In this document: in pieces, positions 54,099 to 62,654 of the stretch | How positions within the stretch are numbered: the stretch's first letter is position 1 | Layout: each line of letters begins with the position of its first letter | NCBI RefSeq assembly: GCF_007860095.1 | Contig: NZ_SJPT01000003.1 | Location: forward strand, 517,764-581,763 | Direction of reading: 5' to 3' | DNA length: 64,000 nucleotides | Origin: Novipirellula galeiformis | GTDB lineage: Bacteria > Planctomycetota > Planctomycetia > Pirellulales > Pirellulaceae | Translations under genes and position numbers: made by a program | The notes under the pieces: generated by a model | Database searches by the model: none | The model's input: the letters and a program-made list of their open reading frames with translations, nothing else | Told to the model about the DNA's origin: nothing

Positions 54099-55619
54099 CT
54101 ACGATCGTAACAAAGTGATCGCGCCACGTTCGTTATTCAGCGTTTGGTTGATCATGCCGCGGCGAATCGCGGCGAGCGGGTTTTTGTCGCCGGTTTGCAA
54201 GCACCCTCGCAATCGATCCCCCAACAAGGTCTGCGTGGCACCATCGATTCGCATACCTTGGTTGTAGGCTAACAACGTTTCCCCAGGCAATAACGAGAAC
54301 GAATTCAAAGTGGGACTCGCGGTAATGTGACTCCCCAACGGTTCGCTGCGGCCATCGACCAGAGGCCGGTAACCGTACCGGCTGCAGACCATCGCCATGA
54401 TATCGCCACAGGACGCGAAGCTTCCATCACCTGTTTCGGGATCGATCTGCATGTACAGCATCGACATCAATTGGTCACCGGCGTTGGTGTGCCATAGCGT
54501 GTCGTTGATCCGCTGAAGCATTTGAGCGGCCGAGTGACGGTAGTGGCTATGGGCTGTGATTGCGGTTCGCACGACCACCGTTTGCAGGGCTCCGCGAAGG
54601 GTGCTGTCCACCGACTCGGCCATGGCCATCATCAACGTTCCATCGGGAAGCACATCCCAGGTATGGAACCCGGTTGCCCACGATTGAGGCGATTCGATCA
54701 TGCCGTCGGCAAACCATCCGTCGGCAATGCGACTGCCGGCCGGTAGACTCAGGTGTTGCCATTCGCTGAGGTCGCGAATGGAGGAAGTGCTGGCAAGTTG
54801 TGGGCTCGAGGTGCGATCGCTCGCCGCGTGGGAAAGTTCGGCCGCCAAATGCGAGGCCGCCAAGCGTCCCAGCGCCGCTTCCGCTTTGCCAAACGCACGG
54901 ATGTCGTCACTAAAAAGCCAAAGCGTTCCAATCGGCACGCCATCGTGATTAATCGAAGCGCAAATGCCGCCCGTGAACGGCTCGGGACTGTTCCATGTAT
55001 CGATGTCGCCGGCCATGAAGTGGTCAGCGGTAACAACGCCTTGCACCATCGCTTCGAGATCACCACGGCTGCCGCGCAACTCACGCGGCGGGTCCTCTAA
55101 TCGGCTGGCCGGCAAGCCGAATACCGAACGAGCCTTCAACAATTGTGTGTCGTCATCCAACAGATACATCGCCGCCGCTCGACAATTCACCGCTTCACAA
55201 GCGTCGGCGAGGATCGTTTCGATTTTGTCGGCAAGTTTCGATTGCGACTCTGCACCGGGAACAATCGAGGCACGCGTGGCCAGCTCCATCTCTTGGCGAC
55301 GGAGCGATTCACGCGACCGATTGAGTTGCTCAGCCAACATCGCGGCCGATTCTGCTAACCGCATCGCGCTCGACTTGGTGACCGTCGGTGAGGCTTCGCT
55401 CGGGTCGGAAACCGCCATCGTGTTCACACTGGGCAATAGCTCGATCGAGCTGCCAACGCGTCGACGCGAATTGTCGAGCCGCCATCCGGTGGCATCGCCA
55501 AAGGCATGCCAGAAATGGGAGACCGCGTCGCCCGAGGGATCGAGATCAGGTGCCGCTTTCGAAGCAGGACCTTTGTGAATGCGCAAGTAGTTGGGAATCG
55601 TCTTAGTCACGCTGATCAA
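54099..55619 (-). CDS. GAF plus SpoIIE/PP2C-like protein lacking metal ligands
   Basis: 506 residues from a TTG (a GTG three codons later is equally possible). A coiled segment near 85-115 precedes a GAF domain (about 125-275, GGICASINHDGVPIGTLWLFS). The C-terminal half (about 300-500) follows the SpoIIE/PPM fold order. The Asp positions that bind Mn2+/Mg2+ are changed: the GGDxYD-type site reads TGFHTWD (near 320), GDVSGxG reads AESVDST (near 334) and YTDG reads YNQG (near 452). It is therefore probably a non-catalytic relative that senses or scaffolds, perhaps in a partner-switching (anti-sigma) pathway. No anti-sigma factor or STAS gene is adjacent. Confidence 0.82.
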   Translation of the reverse strand: MISVTKTIPNYLRIHKGPASKAAPDLDPSGDAVSHFWHAFGDATGWRLDNSRRRVGSSIELLPSVNTMAVSDPSEASPTVTKSSAMRLAESAAMLAEQLNRSRESLRRQEMELATRASIVPGAESQSKLADKIETILADACEAVNCRAAAMYLLDDDTQLLKARSVFGLPASRLEDPPRELRGSRGDLEAMVQGVVTADHFMAGDIDTWNSPEPFTGGICASINHDGVPIGTLWLFSDDIRAFGKAEAALGRLAASHLAAELSHAASDRTSSPQLASTSSIRDLSEWQHLSLPAGSRIADGWFADGMIESPQSWATGFHTWDVLPDGTLMMAMAESVDSTLRGALQTVVVRTAITAHSHYRHSAAQMLQRINDTLWHTNAGDQLMSMLYMQIDPETGDGSFASCGDIMAMVCSRYGYRPLVDGRSEPLGSHITASPTLNSFSLLPGETLLAYNQGMRIDGATQTLLGDRLRGCLQTGDKNPLAAIRRGMINQTLNNERGAITLLRS

Positions 55620-55935
55620 TGCTCTGGAGGGAATGGGATCGCTAAATAAACCGGTTGGCGATCCATGCCAGAGAGATGTTTATGCAGGGGGGGCGAGGCA
55701 ACGTTATCCATCGCTGCCACTAGAGAGAAGATCGGCAACGCCGCAGGCATTCGCTAAGCGGAATGATCGACAAGGATTGCGAAAATTACCAAGACGCCCG
55801 TACATCCTGGATCATGCGAAACATCCTCATCACCCGAGTAAGCGTCCCACGCGTTTGCGGCCGATGCATTTGCGGCCGATGGGCGGAGTGCCAGTGCGTT
55901 GTCGCGCTGAGAAGTCGAGTCCGAAGCGAAAACGA

Positions 55936-55975
55936 AAAAAGCCAAGGCAACAACAGGGTGTCACCTTGGCTTTTT
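55936..55975 (-). terminator. Intrinsic terminator after the DUF1559 gene
   Basis: AAAAAGCCAAGG (55936-55947) pairs perfectly with CCTTGGCTTTTT (55964-55975) around a 16-base loop. On the minus strand the stem ends in a T-run, about 70 bases past the DUF1559 stop. The plus strand also ends in T's, so it works in both directions in principle. This is the clearest terminator in the window. Confidence 0.85.
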
Positions 55976-56044
55976 AGATTAGATCGAAGTGCGGTTTAGC
56001 CCCGCCGCCAGAGAGACGAGCGTGTCTTAACCGTCACTCGTGTC

Positions 56045-57139
56045 TTAGTAGTCATCGTCGCTGAGCACGAATTCTTTCCAAGGCACGCTGCTGCTTTTGC
56101 CACGTGGGGTCAACAGTGCTTGGTAGACGCGGTAGTCGATGCTTGCCGTGATGAACCGAGTCCCACCGTCGGCCATCCCCGCGTTCACACCATCGGTGTG
56201 AGCCGAAGAGGGACGAGCAAGGTCAGCAGGAGCGGATGTCAATTCAAGGTTGTAAATATCGCCACTGTTTATTTTGTGCACAGGATCCACAGCACCCGGG
56301 GCACCCGCTGCGTTCCAGCCACTTCCAGGTGCGGTACCGTTGTTCGGGTCCTCGTAGTGCCAAACCATCCCTTGGTAGTAACGGGAGTTGGTTGGGTAAC
56401 CAATCTCAGTGCCGGACGTTGGAATCAGCGTTCCAGCGGTGGTGAAACCGGGTAGGTGCCAAGGCATGGCTTGGACGTTCTCGGAGAACAGCATCGTATT
56501 GCCTTGACCATCTTTGAAATCGTCCAATCGTACCGCAGGCCCCGTTGCAGTACCGTCGATATACTTCGCGTTGAAAGCGCCATTCGCCCTATCTTGGGAG
56601 GTGCTGAAACTGATTAAATCAGGGTCTGATGAGCTCGCTCCAGGCAAGACAGGCGTACCATTGTTGGAAACATAGCTGTTGCTGCCTAGACTCGACTCCG
56701 AGTTTGGATCGCTTGGGCATTGCATGATGGCAAGATTCGGAGCGGCTTTCTCGTTCCAATCGCCAGCGGCATTCAAAACGGGATAGCGGTCTTGGCTCCA
56801 TTGTTCGTAGGTCGGTTGGCCATCCAGAAACGGTAGAAGCGAAACGGCCCAAGTGCCGATTTTGCGATGTCCGTCAACGTTCGCGCCCGACTCAGACGAA
56901 GGATCGGGGCCGGTAACGAACGTACCGAAGTCGTTGATGTAGCCGGGCAATTCACCTTTGGCGTTTTCGAACTGGATCGCCGCGAGCGCCAAGTTCTTCA
57001 ATTGCGTACTGCACTGATTGCGACGCGCCGCCTCTCGTGCTGCGTTGACTGCGGGAAGTAACAATCCCATTAAAATTCCGATGATGGTGATGACCACCAA
57101 TAGCTCAACCAACGTAAATCCGATTCGTTGACGCTTCAT
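56045..57139 (-). CDS. DUF1559 protein with type IV prepilin leader
   Basis: 364 residues. The N-terminus is a classical type III (prepilin) signal: a short basic start (KRQRIG), then FTLVELLVVITIIGILMGLL with Glu at position 5 of the mature helix; cleavage would fall after the Gly. The soluble part holds DUF1559 marks: AAREAARRNQCSTQLKNLAL, NNGTPVLPG, a DGQGNTMLFSEN loop and, near the C-terminus, PSSAHTDGVNAGMADGG (the H-x-DG motif). These pseudopilin-like proteins number in dozens per planctomycete genome and are presumed surface or pilus-like components. The region after it contains a strong terminator. Confidence 0.95.
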   Translation of the reverse strand: MKRQRIGFTLVELLVVITIIGILMGLLLPAVNAAREAARRNQCSTQLKNLALAAIQFENAKGELPGYINDFGTFVTGPDPSSESGANVDGHRKIGTWAVSLLPFLDGQPTYEQWSQDRYPVLNAAGDWNEKAAPNLAIMQCPSDPNSESSLGSNSYVSNNGTPVLPGASSSDPDLISFSTSQDRANGAFNAKYIDGTATGPAVRLDDFKDGQGNTMLFSENVQAMPWHLPGFTTAGTLIPTSGTEIGYPTNSRYYQGMVWHYEDPNNGTAPGSGWNAAGAPGAVDPVHKINSGDIYNLELTSAPADLARPSSAHTDGVNAGMADGGTRFITASIDYRVYQALLTPRGKSSSVPWKEFVLSDDDY

Positions 57140-57958
57140 GTCGCGCTCCGTAAGACAAGACTGAGAGATAGGGGAGTATACGAACGAGGTTCGTGTGTGT
57201 GAGAGATTGGAAAGCCTTCACGCTCACGATTATCACCCGTTCACTGCCCAAGTGCAAACCCGTCTTGCGTCGCAAAGGCAATTATTTTCACCACTTACCG
57301 CTCATGACGCGGCTTAACGGCGCGATCGCGGTGGACGCAGCACCATCACGCAGTCACACAGAGCTACAGCCAACTACCCCGAAAAAGGCGTCGTCACGCT
57401 AGTTTTTCCGGCCCCTTGGATTACTTTAGGACGTTAGGGTCGTTTTCGCCTCCTTTGGTGAGCCAAAACACCGATCGGGGGATCCCCCTAAGCCTCGAAA
57501 CCATGCCGCTCGCGGCGCGACAGGATTAACGCGTCAAATATTGTTCGATTCTTGCTAGCGTGTACTGGCCACTTTGGCATTTGGCTAGCGATTTGTCGCC
57601 ATTGCCTGCGACGGATGCCGTGTGGTCATTGGGGGGGGGGGGCGGGGCGAGCCTCTCGCACGGCAGGCGCACGTCCAATCTCGTCTTCTTTGCCTCGATC
57701 GAGTGTTTTTCATCGTGGCAGGGCGCGAACCCAACCAACGCGAAATCGGATCACTCCACTCCCAAGCGTCAATTTCCCAGCAAATCCCCCCCACAGCGTC
57801 AGCGAAGGACCGAATCAAGATCCACTATCCCTCGCTGACGCGTCGGGTTATGAACCGTGTTGCAGAAAGAAATCAACTGCCCGATGAATGATCCGGGGCT
57901 CACGCCGCGTGCCTGACTACGGTTTCGCATTACTCCACTTCCACTACAGACCTGACCG
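57140..57958. other. Divergent spacer with G-run and REP-like inverted repeat
   Basis: 819 bases between divergent genes with no supported gene. An uninterrupted run of 12 G's (57631-57642), followed by C and GGGG, could form a quadruplex or vary in length by slippage. The inverted repeat 57796-57841 is annotated separately. Promoters for both flanking genes must lie here, but I cannot assign them. Confidence 0.5.
57796..57841. repeat. REP-like inverted repeat (GCGTCAGCGA ... TCGCTGACGC)
   Basis: Perfect 10-base arms at 57796-57805 and 57832-57841; pairing extends with one mismatch through GGA/TCC. The right arm continues into GTCGGGTTATG. Related half-sites occur at 48356-48371 and 53811-53826, so this is a family of spacer palindromes. 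Confidence 0.65.
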
Positions 57959-59170
57959 TTGATCTATCTGGACTTTAATCGCACGACGCCTCTCGCCCCT
58001 TCGGTGCTAGAAGCGATGCAGCCTTATTGGGCTACTCACTTCATGCTGCCAGGGCAAGAGCACACACACGCCCACGCGGTCGGTGAAGCACTCGAACAGG
58101 CCCGGGAATCGGTTGCGGGCATGGTCGGTTGCGATCCCTTTGAAATCGTTTTCACAGGGGGAGGCACCGAAGCGAACAACCTCGCGATCCGCGGCCAATT
58201 GTCCTCAGCCCACCCGCAACGGGTACAACCCGCTGGCAACGGCCATCCTGCTCTCTCCCGCCCCCCAAGGGCGAATTCGGCTGGCAACTCGACCGCAAAC
58301 GCGGCGGGGCATGTGCTGGTTAGCGAACTCGAGCACGACTCCGTCATCGGAGCCGCTTCGTCACTGCAAACGTCAGGAATCGAAATGGAGATGATTCCAT
58401 GCCAGCCCAACGGGATCATTGACCCCGCGACGGTCCAAGCGATACTCCGCCCGAACACCCGCTTGGTCTGCTTGCAATTGGCCAACCCTGTCCTGGGAAC
58501 ACTCCAGCGCGTGCGTGAAGTGGCCGACCTTTGTCACAACCGGGGGGTGTCCGTTCACTGCGATGCGACCCAAGCGTTTGGAAAGCTGCCGGTCGATGTT
58601 TCCCAGTTGCGCGCCGACACCGTTTCGATCAGCGGTCACAAGTTCTACGGCCCTAAGGGAAGCGGAGCGCTCTACGTTCGCCGTGGATTGCATCTCGCTC
58701 CGATTGGTTATGGCGAGCCTCGCGAAATGGGACTGCGACCAGGCGCCGAAAACATTCCCGCATGGATTGGATTGGGAGCCGCCGCCTACCTAGCAAGCCG
58801 CTGCGAAAGCGAGGTGGGGGACAATTATTCGGAGCTAAGCGATCGACTCATTAACGGACTACGATCCACCCTTAGTGAAGAGCCCATTTTACTCGCCCAA
58901 CACTCGCCGCGAATCGCCAATACGATGGCGATTGAAATGCCCTGCGATGCGGTGCGGATCCAAAAAGCGGCCCGCGAATTGGTCTTTGCGACAGCCCAGT
59001 CGTCCGCGCCTCCCGACGAGATGACGCGCTCATTGAAAGCGATCGGAAGGACCGAAACCCAAATTCGCCGCACCCTACGGATCTCCCTCGGATGGACCAC
59101 TTCGCGAGACCAAATTGACCTCGTTGTTAGCCGGATCGCTGAGGCTTGTGACAGCGTGCTGACGCGCTGA
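57959..59170 (+). CDS. Cysteine-desulfurase-like (class V aminotransferase) protein without catalytic Cys
   Basis: 403 residues from a TTG; this start gives the canonical opening of the family (IYLDFNRTTPLAPSV). PLP features are intact: FTGGGTEANNLAI, ELEHDSV, CDATQAFGKLPVDV and the Schiff-base Lys in SISGHKFYGPKGSGAL (near 228). The NNE(I/T)G motif reads NPVLG. The active-site loop that normally reads SGSAC-S followed by PSHVL reads FATAQSSAPPDEMTRSL; alignment on the following L-x-A-x-G places Ser348 where the persulfide Cys should be. An insertion of about 35 residues near 80-115 is Pro/Asn-rich. It may therefore be a PLP lyase or an inactive NifS paralogue. No isc/suf genes are nearby. 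Confidence 0.85.
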   Translation: MIYLDFNRTTPLAPSVLEAMQPYWATHFMLPGQEHTHAHAVGEALEQARESVAGMVGCDPFEIVFTGGGTEANNLAIRGQLSSAHPQRVQPAGNGHPALSRPPRANSAGNSTANAAGHVLVSELEHDSVIGAASSLQTSGIEMEMIPCQPNGIIDPATVQAILRPNTRLVCLQLANPVLGTLQRVREVADLCHNRGVSVHCDATQAFGKLPVDVSQLRADTVSISGHKFYGPKGSGALYVRRGLHLAPIGYGEPREMGLRPGAENIPAWIGLGAAAYLASRCESEVGDNYSELSDRLINGLRSTLSEEPILLAQHSPRIANTMAIEMPCDAVRIQKAARELVFATAQSSAPPDEMTRSLKAIGRTETQIRRTLRISLGWTTSRDQIDLVVSRIAEACDSVLTR

Positions 59171-60066
59171 AACAGACCACACTCCCCAGATGCTAGCATG
59201 CCAGTGGGCACAACGCACCACCCACGCCGGGGTCCTCGAGGTCGTGAATCGCTCGCCGGCGCCGCCTTTTCTCACGCCGCCTTTCGCAGCATCTCAAACG
59301 GAAAGATTGCTGGCCGATCGAGTCGCCCCTATCGCCCCCAGGATCACATCGGGCCGGATCACAGCCCAGCGGAAAACGGCAATTGGCGAGCCCGCAGCGC
59401 CCCCCTCTCTTGGAGCACCGCCTACTGACTGGCCTGGACCGGACACCCCTCTCCCAAGCCGCTTTCGTTGGGAAGCCGCAGCTAACGACCGCCCGCGATC
59501 CACGTGACTTAGCCCAAGAAGGCCCAGCCCGCCTACTCCTTCTGAATCCCGGTAACCCGCGGACGGCAAGCACCACGAGACTCACCTTTTGGCTCTTGAC
59601 CTAGGAGCCAGAGAGCCTAGGGATAGCCGACGCCGCCAACACCCCCTCTTCTGGCTAAACTTCCAACGACGCGGATTCTGATCCGCGACTCCCGCGTCGC
59701 GCAGCCCCCATCGATGGGAGTCCCTCTCCTTGGGAAAAAATGCTTACAATTCGACAAAAAACTTAATCCATCGGAAAACATCGCAAAAACCGTGAATAAA
59801 ACGTTCCCTCCTCGGCGAATCCGCCTTGCCTGCTTTAGTGGACACTTAGCGAATGCACTCAGGCGCCATGCCCACTTTTCGCGCACCCCGTCGCTGCCCC
59901 GGGTTTGGCAGCTGTGCACTCAAATTAGGCAGAGGGCTAGCAATGGGCCTAAGTTCTTTTGAAAGCATAGGTTCCGAAGCAGCGTTTGACTGGGTGTGAG
60001 GATAGCGGCACAACACCCACACGACGTGCCGACCACGGCACAGCCTAGGAAAGGAAGATCCTGACG
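59171..60066. other. Long spacer before the RHH gene
   Basis: 896 bases, no supported gene. Open frames on both strands in 59190-59960 are Arg/Pro-rich and show no domain. An A-rich stretch at about 59730-59790 stands out against G+C-rich surroundings and may hold the promoter of the next gene; I could not find a convincing -35/-10 pair. Confidence 0.5.
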
Positions 60067-60693
60067 ATGAGCCAAACCGACCCCAACGCCCAGCTTCGAT
60101 ATGCTAGCGATCCATCACCAGAACAGGCCGACGCCATTGCCCCCCGATTGGATATCGCTCCATTGAATGTCAACGTCCCTGAAGAACTCAAGGGCAAGGA
60201 AGTATTGCGTGTCGCCCAAGAGGCGTTCGCCAAGACCGGCAGCTGGGTAGTGTTCTACCGCGAGATGCTGGGCGTCGATGGGGTGGTTCGCAAGCTGTTC
60301 AGCGACGCGGATAGCATGCGTGAATTTGAGACCAGCGACGAGTTTGCTGAACTGCAAGAGATGGTGGCTGCGATGCGGAGCCAAGACCCCTCCAAAGGAG
60401 ACTCGGCAGAGCCTGAGCGTATGATCACCATTCGGCTGCCAATGAGCCTGCATGACTCGCTGAAGTTGGAGAGCAGCGAAATGAATTTGAGCATCAACAA
60501 GCTGTGCATCAGCAAGTTGCTTCAGCCGGTTGCGGGGCGATTCGTCCCGCTTCAACAAGGTCGCCGTCGCGGTCGCCGCCCCGGCCCCCAAGGCCCCCGC
60601 AAGCAGGTCGAAGCGGCGATCCAAGCCCAGGCCGATGCGGTTGCTTCCCAGCCCACGGCACCTATCCAACAAGGGAACAATCCCACTCACTAA
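60067..60693 (+). CDS. Ribbon-helix-helix protein with AT-hook-like basic tail
   Basis: 208 residues from an ATG with AGGAAAGGAAG 9-19 bases upstream, the best ribosome binding site in the window. Residues 18-100 form a domain I do not recognise (KEVLRVAQEAFAKTGSWVVF, FYREMLGVDGVVRKLF), possibly helical. Residues about 118-150 (RMITIRLPMSLHDSLKLESS, then EMNLSINKLCISKLL) match the HicB/Arc-like ribbon-helix-helix pattern. A basic tail follows (QGRRRGRRPGPQGPRK), AT-hook-like, then a Gln/Ala/Pro-rich end. It probably binds DNA as a dimer. No HicA-type toxin gene is adjacent, so it is likely a regulator or chromosome-binding protein rather than an antitoxin. Confidence 0.85.
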   Translation: MSQTDPNAQLRYASDPSPEQADAIAPRLDIAPLNVNVPEELKGKEVLRVAQEAFAKTGSWVVFYREMLGVDGVVRKLFSDADSMREFETSDEFAELQEMVAAMRSQDPSKGDSAEPERMITIRLPMSLHDSLKLESSEMNLSINKLCISKLLQPVAGRFVPLQQGRRRGRRPGPQGPRKQVEAAIQAQADAVASQPTAPIQQGNNPTH

Positions 60694-61298
60694 AGGCTAC
60701 CGCGAAGCCTCTGCGCTGGGCTGGAATTCTCGTGGGTGAAGCACCCCGCTGGGGTGTCGAGGATCGCAGGCTGGGTTACCCGCAGCCGGTAGGCCGTTCG
60801 ACTTGAGGGTGTAAAGTTTGAGCCTGCGGCGACGAGTTTTTAGCTTGCGGCAATGAGCACGGCGAAGGGCTCTTCGGACTCACCCCCTGGGCAAGGTCAG
60901 GGTCTGCAGCACGGAGGGGGATCGGAGCAAGGGTCCGCTTCGAATGAAGAAAATGCACCGGAGACGTGGGTGAATCGCGAGCGACCAAGGATGGTCGAGA
61001 CAAGGCTCGTTTTCGCGGAACCGCTGGCGTCGCAGGACGCCAAACCTGGGCTAAGACTTCCAATGTGGGGGGGCGTCCTGTAGGCAATGGCGTGTACAGA
61101 CGAATCCCATCGAGGGGTCTCGATTTTTTGAATCATGGGTCGGTCGCCAGAGAGTCGGGAGCGGCGAGTGCAAGCGACGCTGGGGTAAGAAACGCGACGT
61201 TCCCCAATGACCTTGGCTGGGCGATTTTCGATTTGCGGGTAAACTGCGGGGGTTGTTCATTTCTGATTTATATCCCCGTGCAGTGTGTTTCGAATTCC
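60694..61298. other. Spacer upstream of lysA
   Basis: 605 bases. The lysA frame stays open back to 60966, but the extra 111 residues have no similarity to LysA and are rich in Gly/Arg/Ser, so I treat them as untranslated. The words GCCTGCGGCGACGAG and GCTTGCGGCAATGAG near 60822-60856 form an imperfect direct repeat. I looked for lysine-riboswitch features and saw none that I could support. Confidence 0.5.
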
Positions 61299-62570
61299 AT
61301 GCTTACAGTGCCCCCTTTTGCTACCGCTCGCACTGAAATTGCGGGCCAGTCGATCGCCGAACTCGTGAAGTCCTTCGGGACCCCTTTATATGTCTACGAC
61401 ATTTCGGTCGTGGAACAGCGAATTTCTGATTTGGCCGCTTTTGATCGCATTCGCTACGCTCAGAAAGCGTGCGGCAATCTCGCGATTCTAGACCGAATGC
61501 GCCGCCAGGGTGTGGTCGTCGATGCGGTCAGTGCGGGGGAGATTCGCCGCGCCATCGCGGCGGGATTTTCCACCGATTCGAGCAAGCACGAGATCGTTTA
61601 TACCGCCGACATTTTTGATCGCGAAGCACTCGATTTAGTCGTTGAGCATTCATTGGACGTCAATTGCGGTTCCCCGGACATGATCAGCCAATTGGGGGAG
61701 CGACGTCCTGGGGCGGAGGTCACCCTTCGGATTAACCCCGGTTTCGGTCATGGGCACAGTCAAAAAACCAATACCGGGGGCGAGCAGAGCAAGCACGGGA
61801 TCTGGCACGAACAGATTGATGAATGTTTGCGTCGTGCGGATCAAGCGAGGATTACGATCACCGGCCTCCACATGCACATCGGTTCAGGAACCGACCTTGA
61901 GCATCTCAGCGAGGTGTGCGAAGCGATGGAGCGGACGGCGCTCTCGGTAGGGCGGACATTAAAGACGATCAGCGCAGGGGGCGGATTGCCGGTTCCCTAC
62001 AAGAGCGATGAGACGTATGTCGATTTGGACAAGTATTTCCAACTGTGGGATGCAACCCGAAATCGGCTCAGCGAAACGTTCGGGCATCGGCTGGAACTTG
62101 AAATCGAGCCAGGCCGTTATTTAAGTGCCGAGAGCGGATCGTTGATCGCGGAGGTTCGCAGCGTGAAAAAGGCGGGAGCGAATGTCTTTGTCTTGGTCGA
62201 TGCCGGATTCAACGATTTGGCTCGCCCGGTCATGTACGGCGCCTACCATCCGATTTCGGTCTGCGGCGCTCGAGGCGATGTTTCCACTCGAGAGCAATTG
62301 GACGTGATCATCGGCGGCCCACTCTGTGAATCGGGTGATATTTTTACGCAGCGTGAGGGAGGCTTTGTCGAAAGCCGCAAGTTGCCGATGCCGATGGTGG
62401 GCGACTATGTCGTCCTTGAGAACGCAGGGGCATACGGTTTTGTGATGGCGAGCAACTACAACAGCAAGACGCGCGCGGCGGAAGTGATGATTGAAAATGG
62501 CGAAGCGAAGCTGATTCGCCGTCGCGAAACCTTTGACGACCTGATTCGCGGCGAAGTGATTCCTGAGTAA
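61299..62570 (+). CDS. lysA: Diaminopimelate decarboxylase
   Basis: 423 residues from the ATG at 61299; homology begins at PPFATARTEIAGQSIAEL and the family core at TPLYVYDISVVEQRI. The PLP Lys lies in RYAQKACGN (near residue 52). Other marks are VDAVSAGEIRRAI, INPGFGHGHSQKTNTGG, SKHGIW, MHIGSGTD, SAGGGLPVPYK, LEIEPGRYLSAESG and the partner-subunit motif GPLCESGDIF. It decarboxylates meso-diaminopimelate to L-lysine, the last step of lysine synthesis. The following DapA-superfamily gene is 84 bases downstream on the same strand, suggesting co-transcription. Confidence 0.96.
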   Translation: MLTVPPFATARTEIAGQSIAELVKSFGTPLYVYDISVVEQRISDLAAFDRIRYAQKACGNLAILDRMRRQGVVVDAVSAGEIRRAIAAGFSTDSSKHEIVYTADIFDREALDLVVEHSLDVNCGSPDMISQLGERRPGAEVTLRINPGFGHGHSQKTNTGGEQSKHGIWHEQIDECLRRADQARITITGLHMHIGSGTDLEHLSEVCEAMERTALSVGRTLKTISAGGGLPVPYKSDETYVDLDKYFQLWDATRNRLSETFGHRLELEIEPGRYLSAESGSLIAEVRSVKKAGANVFVLVDAGFNDLARPVMYGAYHPISVCGARGDVSTREQLDVIIGGPLCESGDIFTQREGGFVESRKLPMPMVGDYVVLENAGAYGFVMASNYNSKTRAAEVMIENGEAKLIRRRETFDDLIRGEVIPE

Positions 62571-62654
62571 CCCTTTTCGATCGAACGTCCCGAGCCCCGT
62601 GCCCCCCCTGTGTCCCCCGTTAACTTCACGTCTCTCTAACTCCGGTTCACCATC

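Noticed and set aside
60966-61298. N-terminal extension of lysA by 111 residues
   Set aside because: Sequence is Gly/Arg/Ser-rich with no similarity to LysA; the ATG at 61299 begins the conserved protein.
60694-61298. Lysine riboswitch upstream of lysA
   Set aside because: The spacer is long enough but I saw none of the conserved lysine-element segments and no terminator-like stem before the start.
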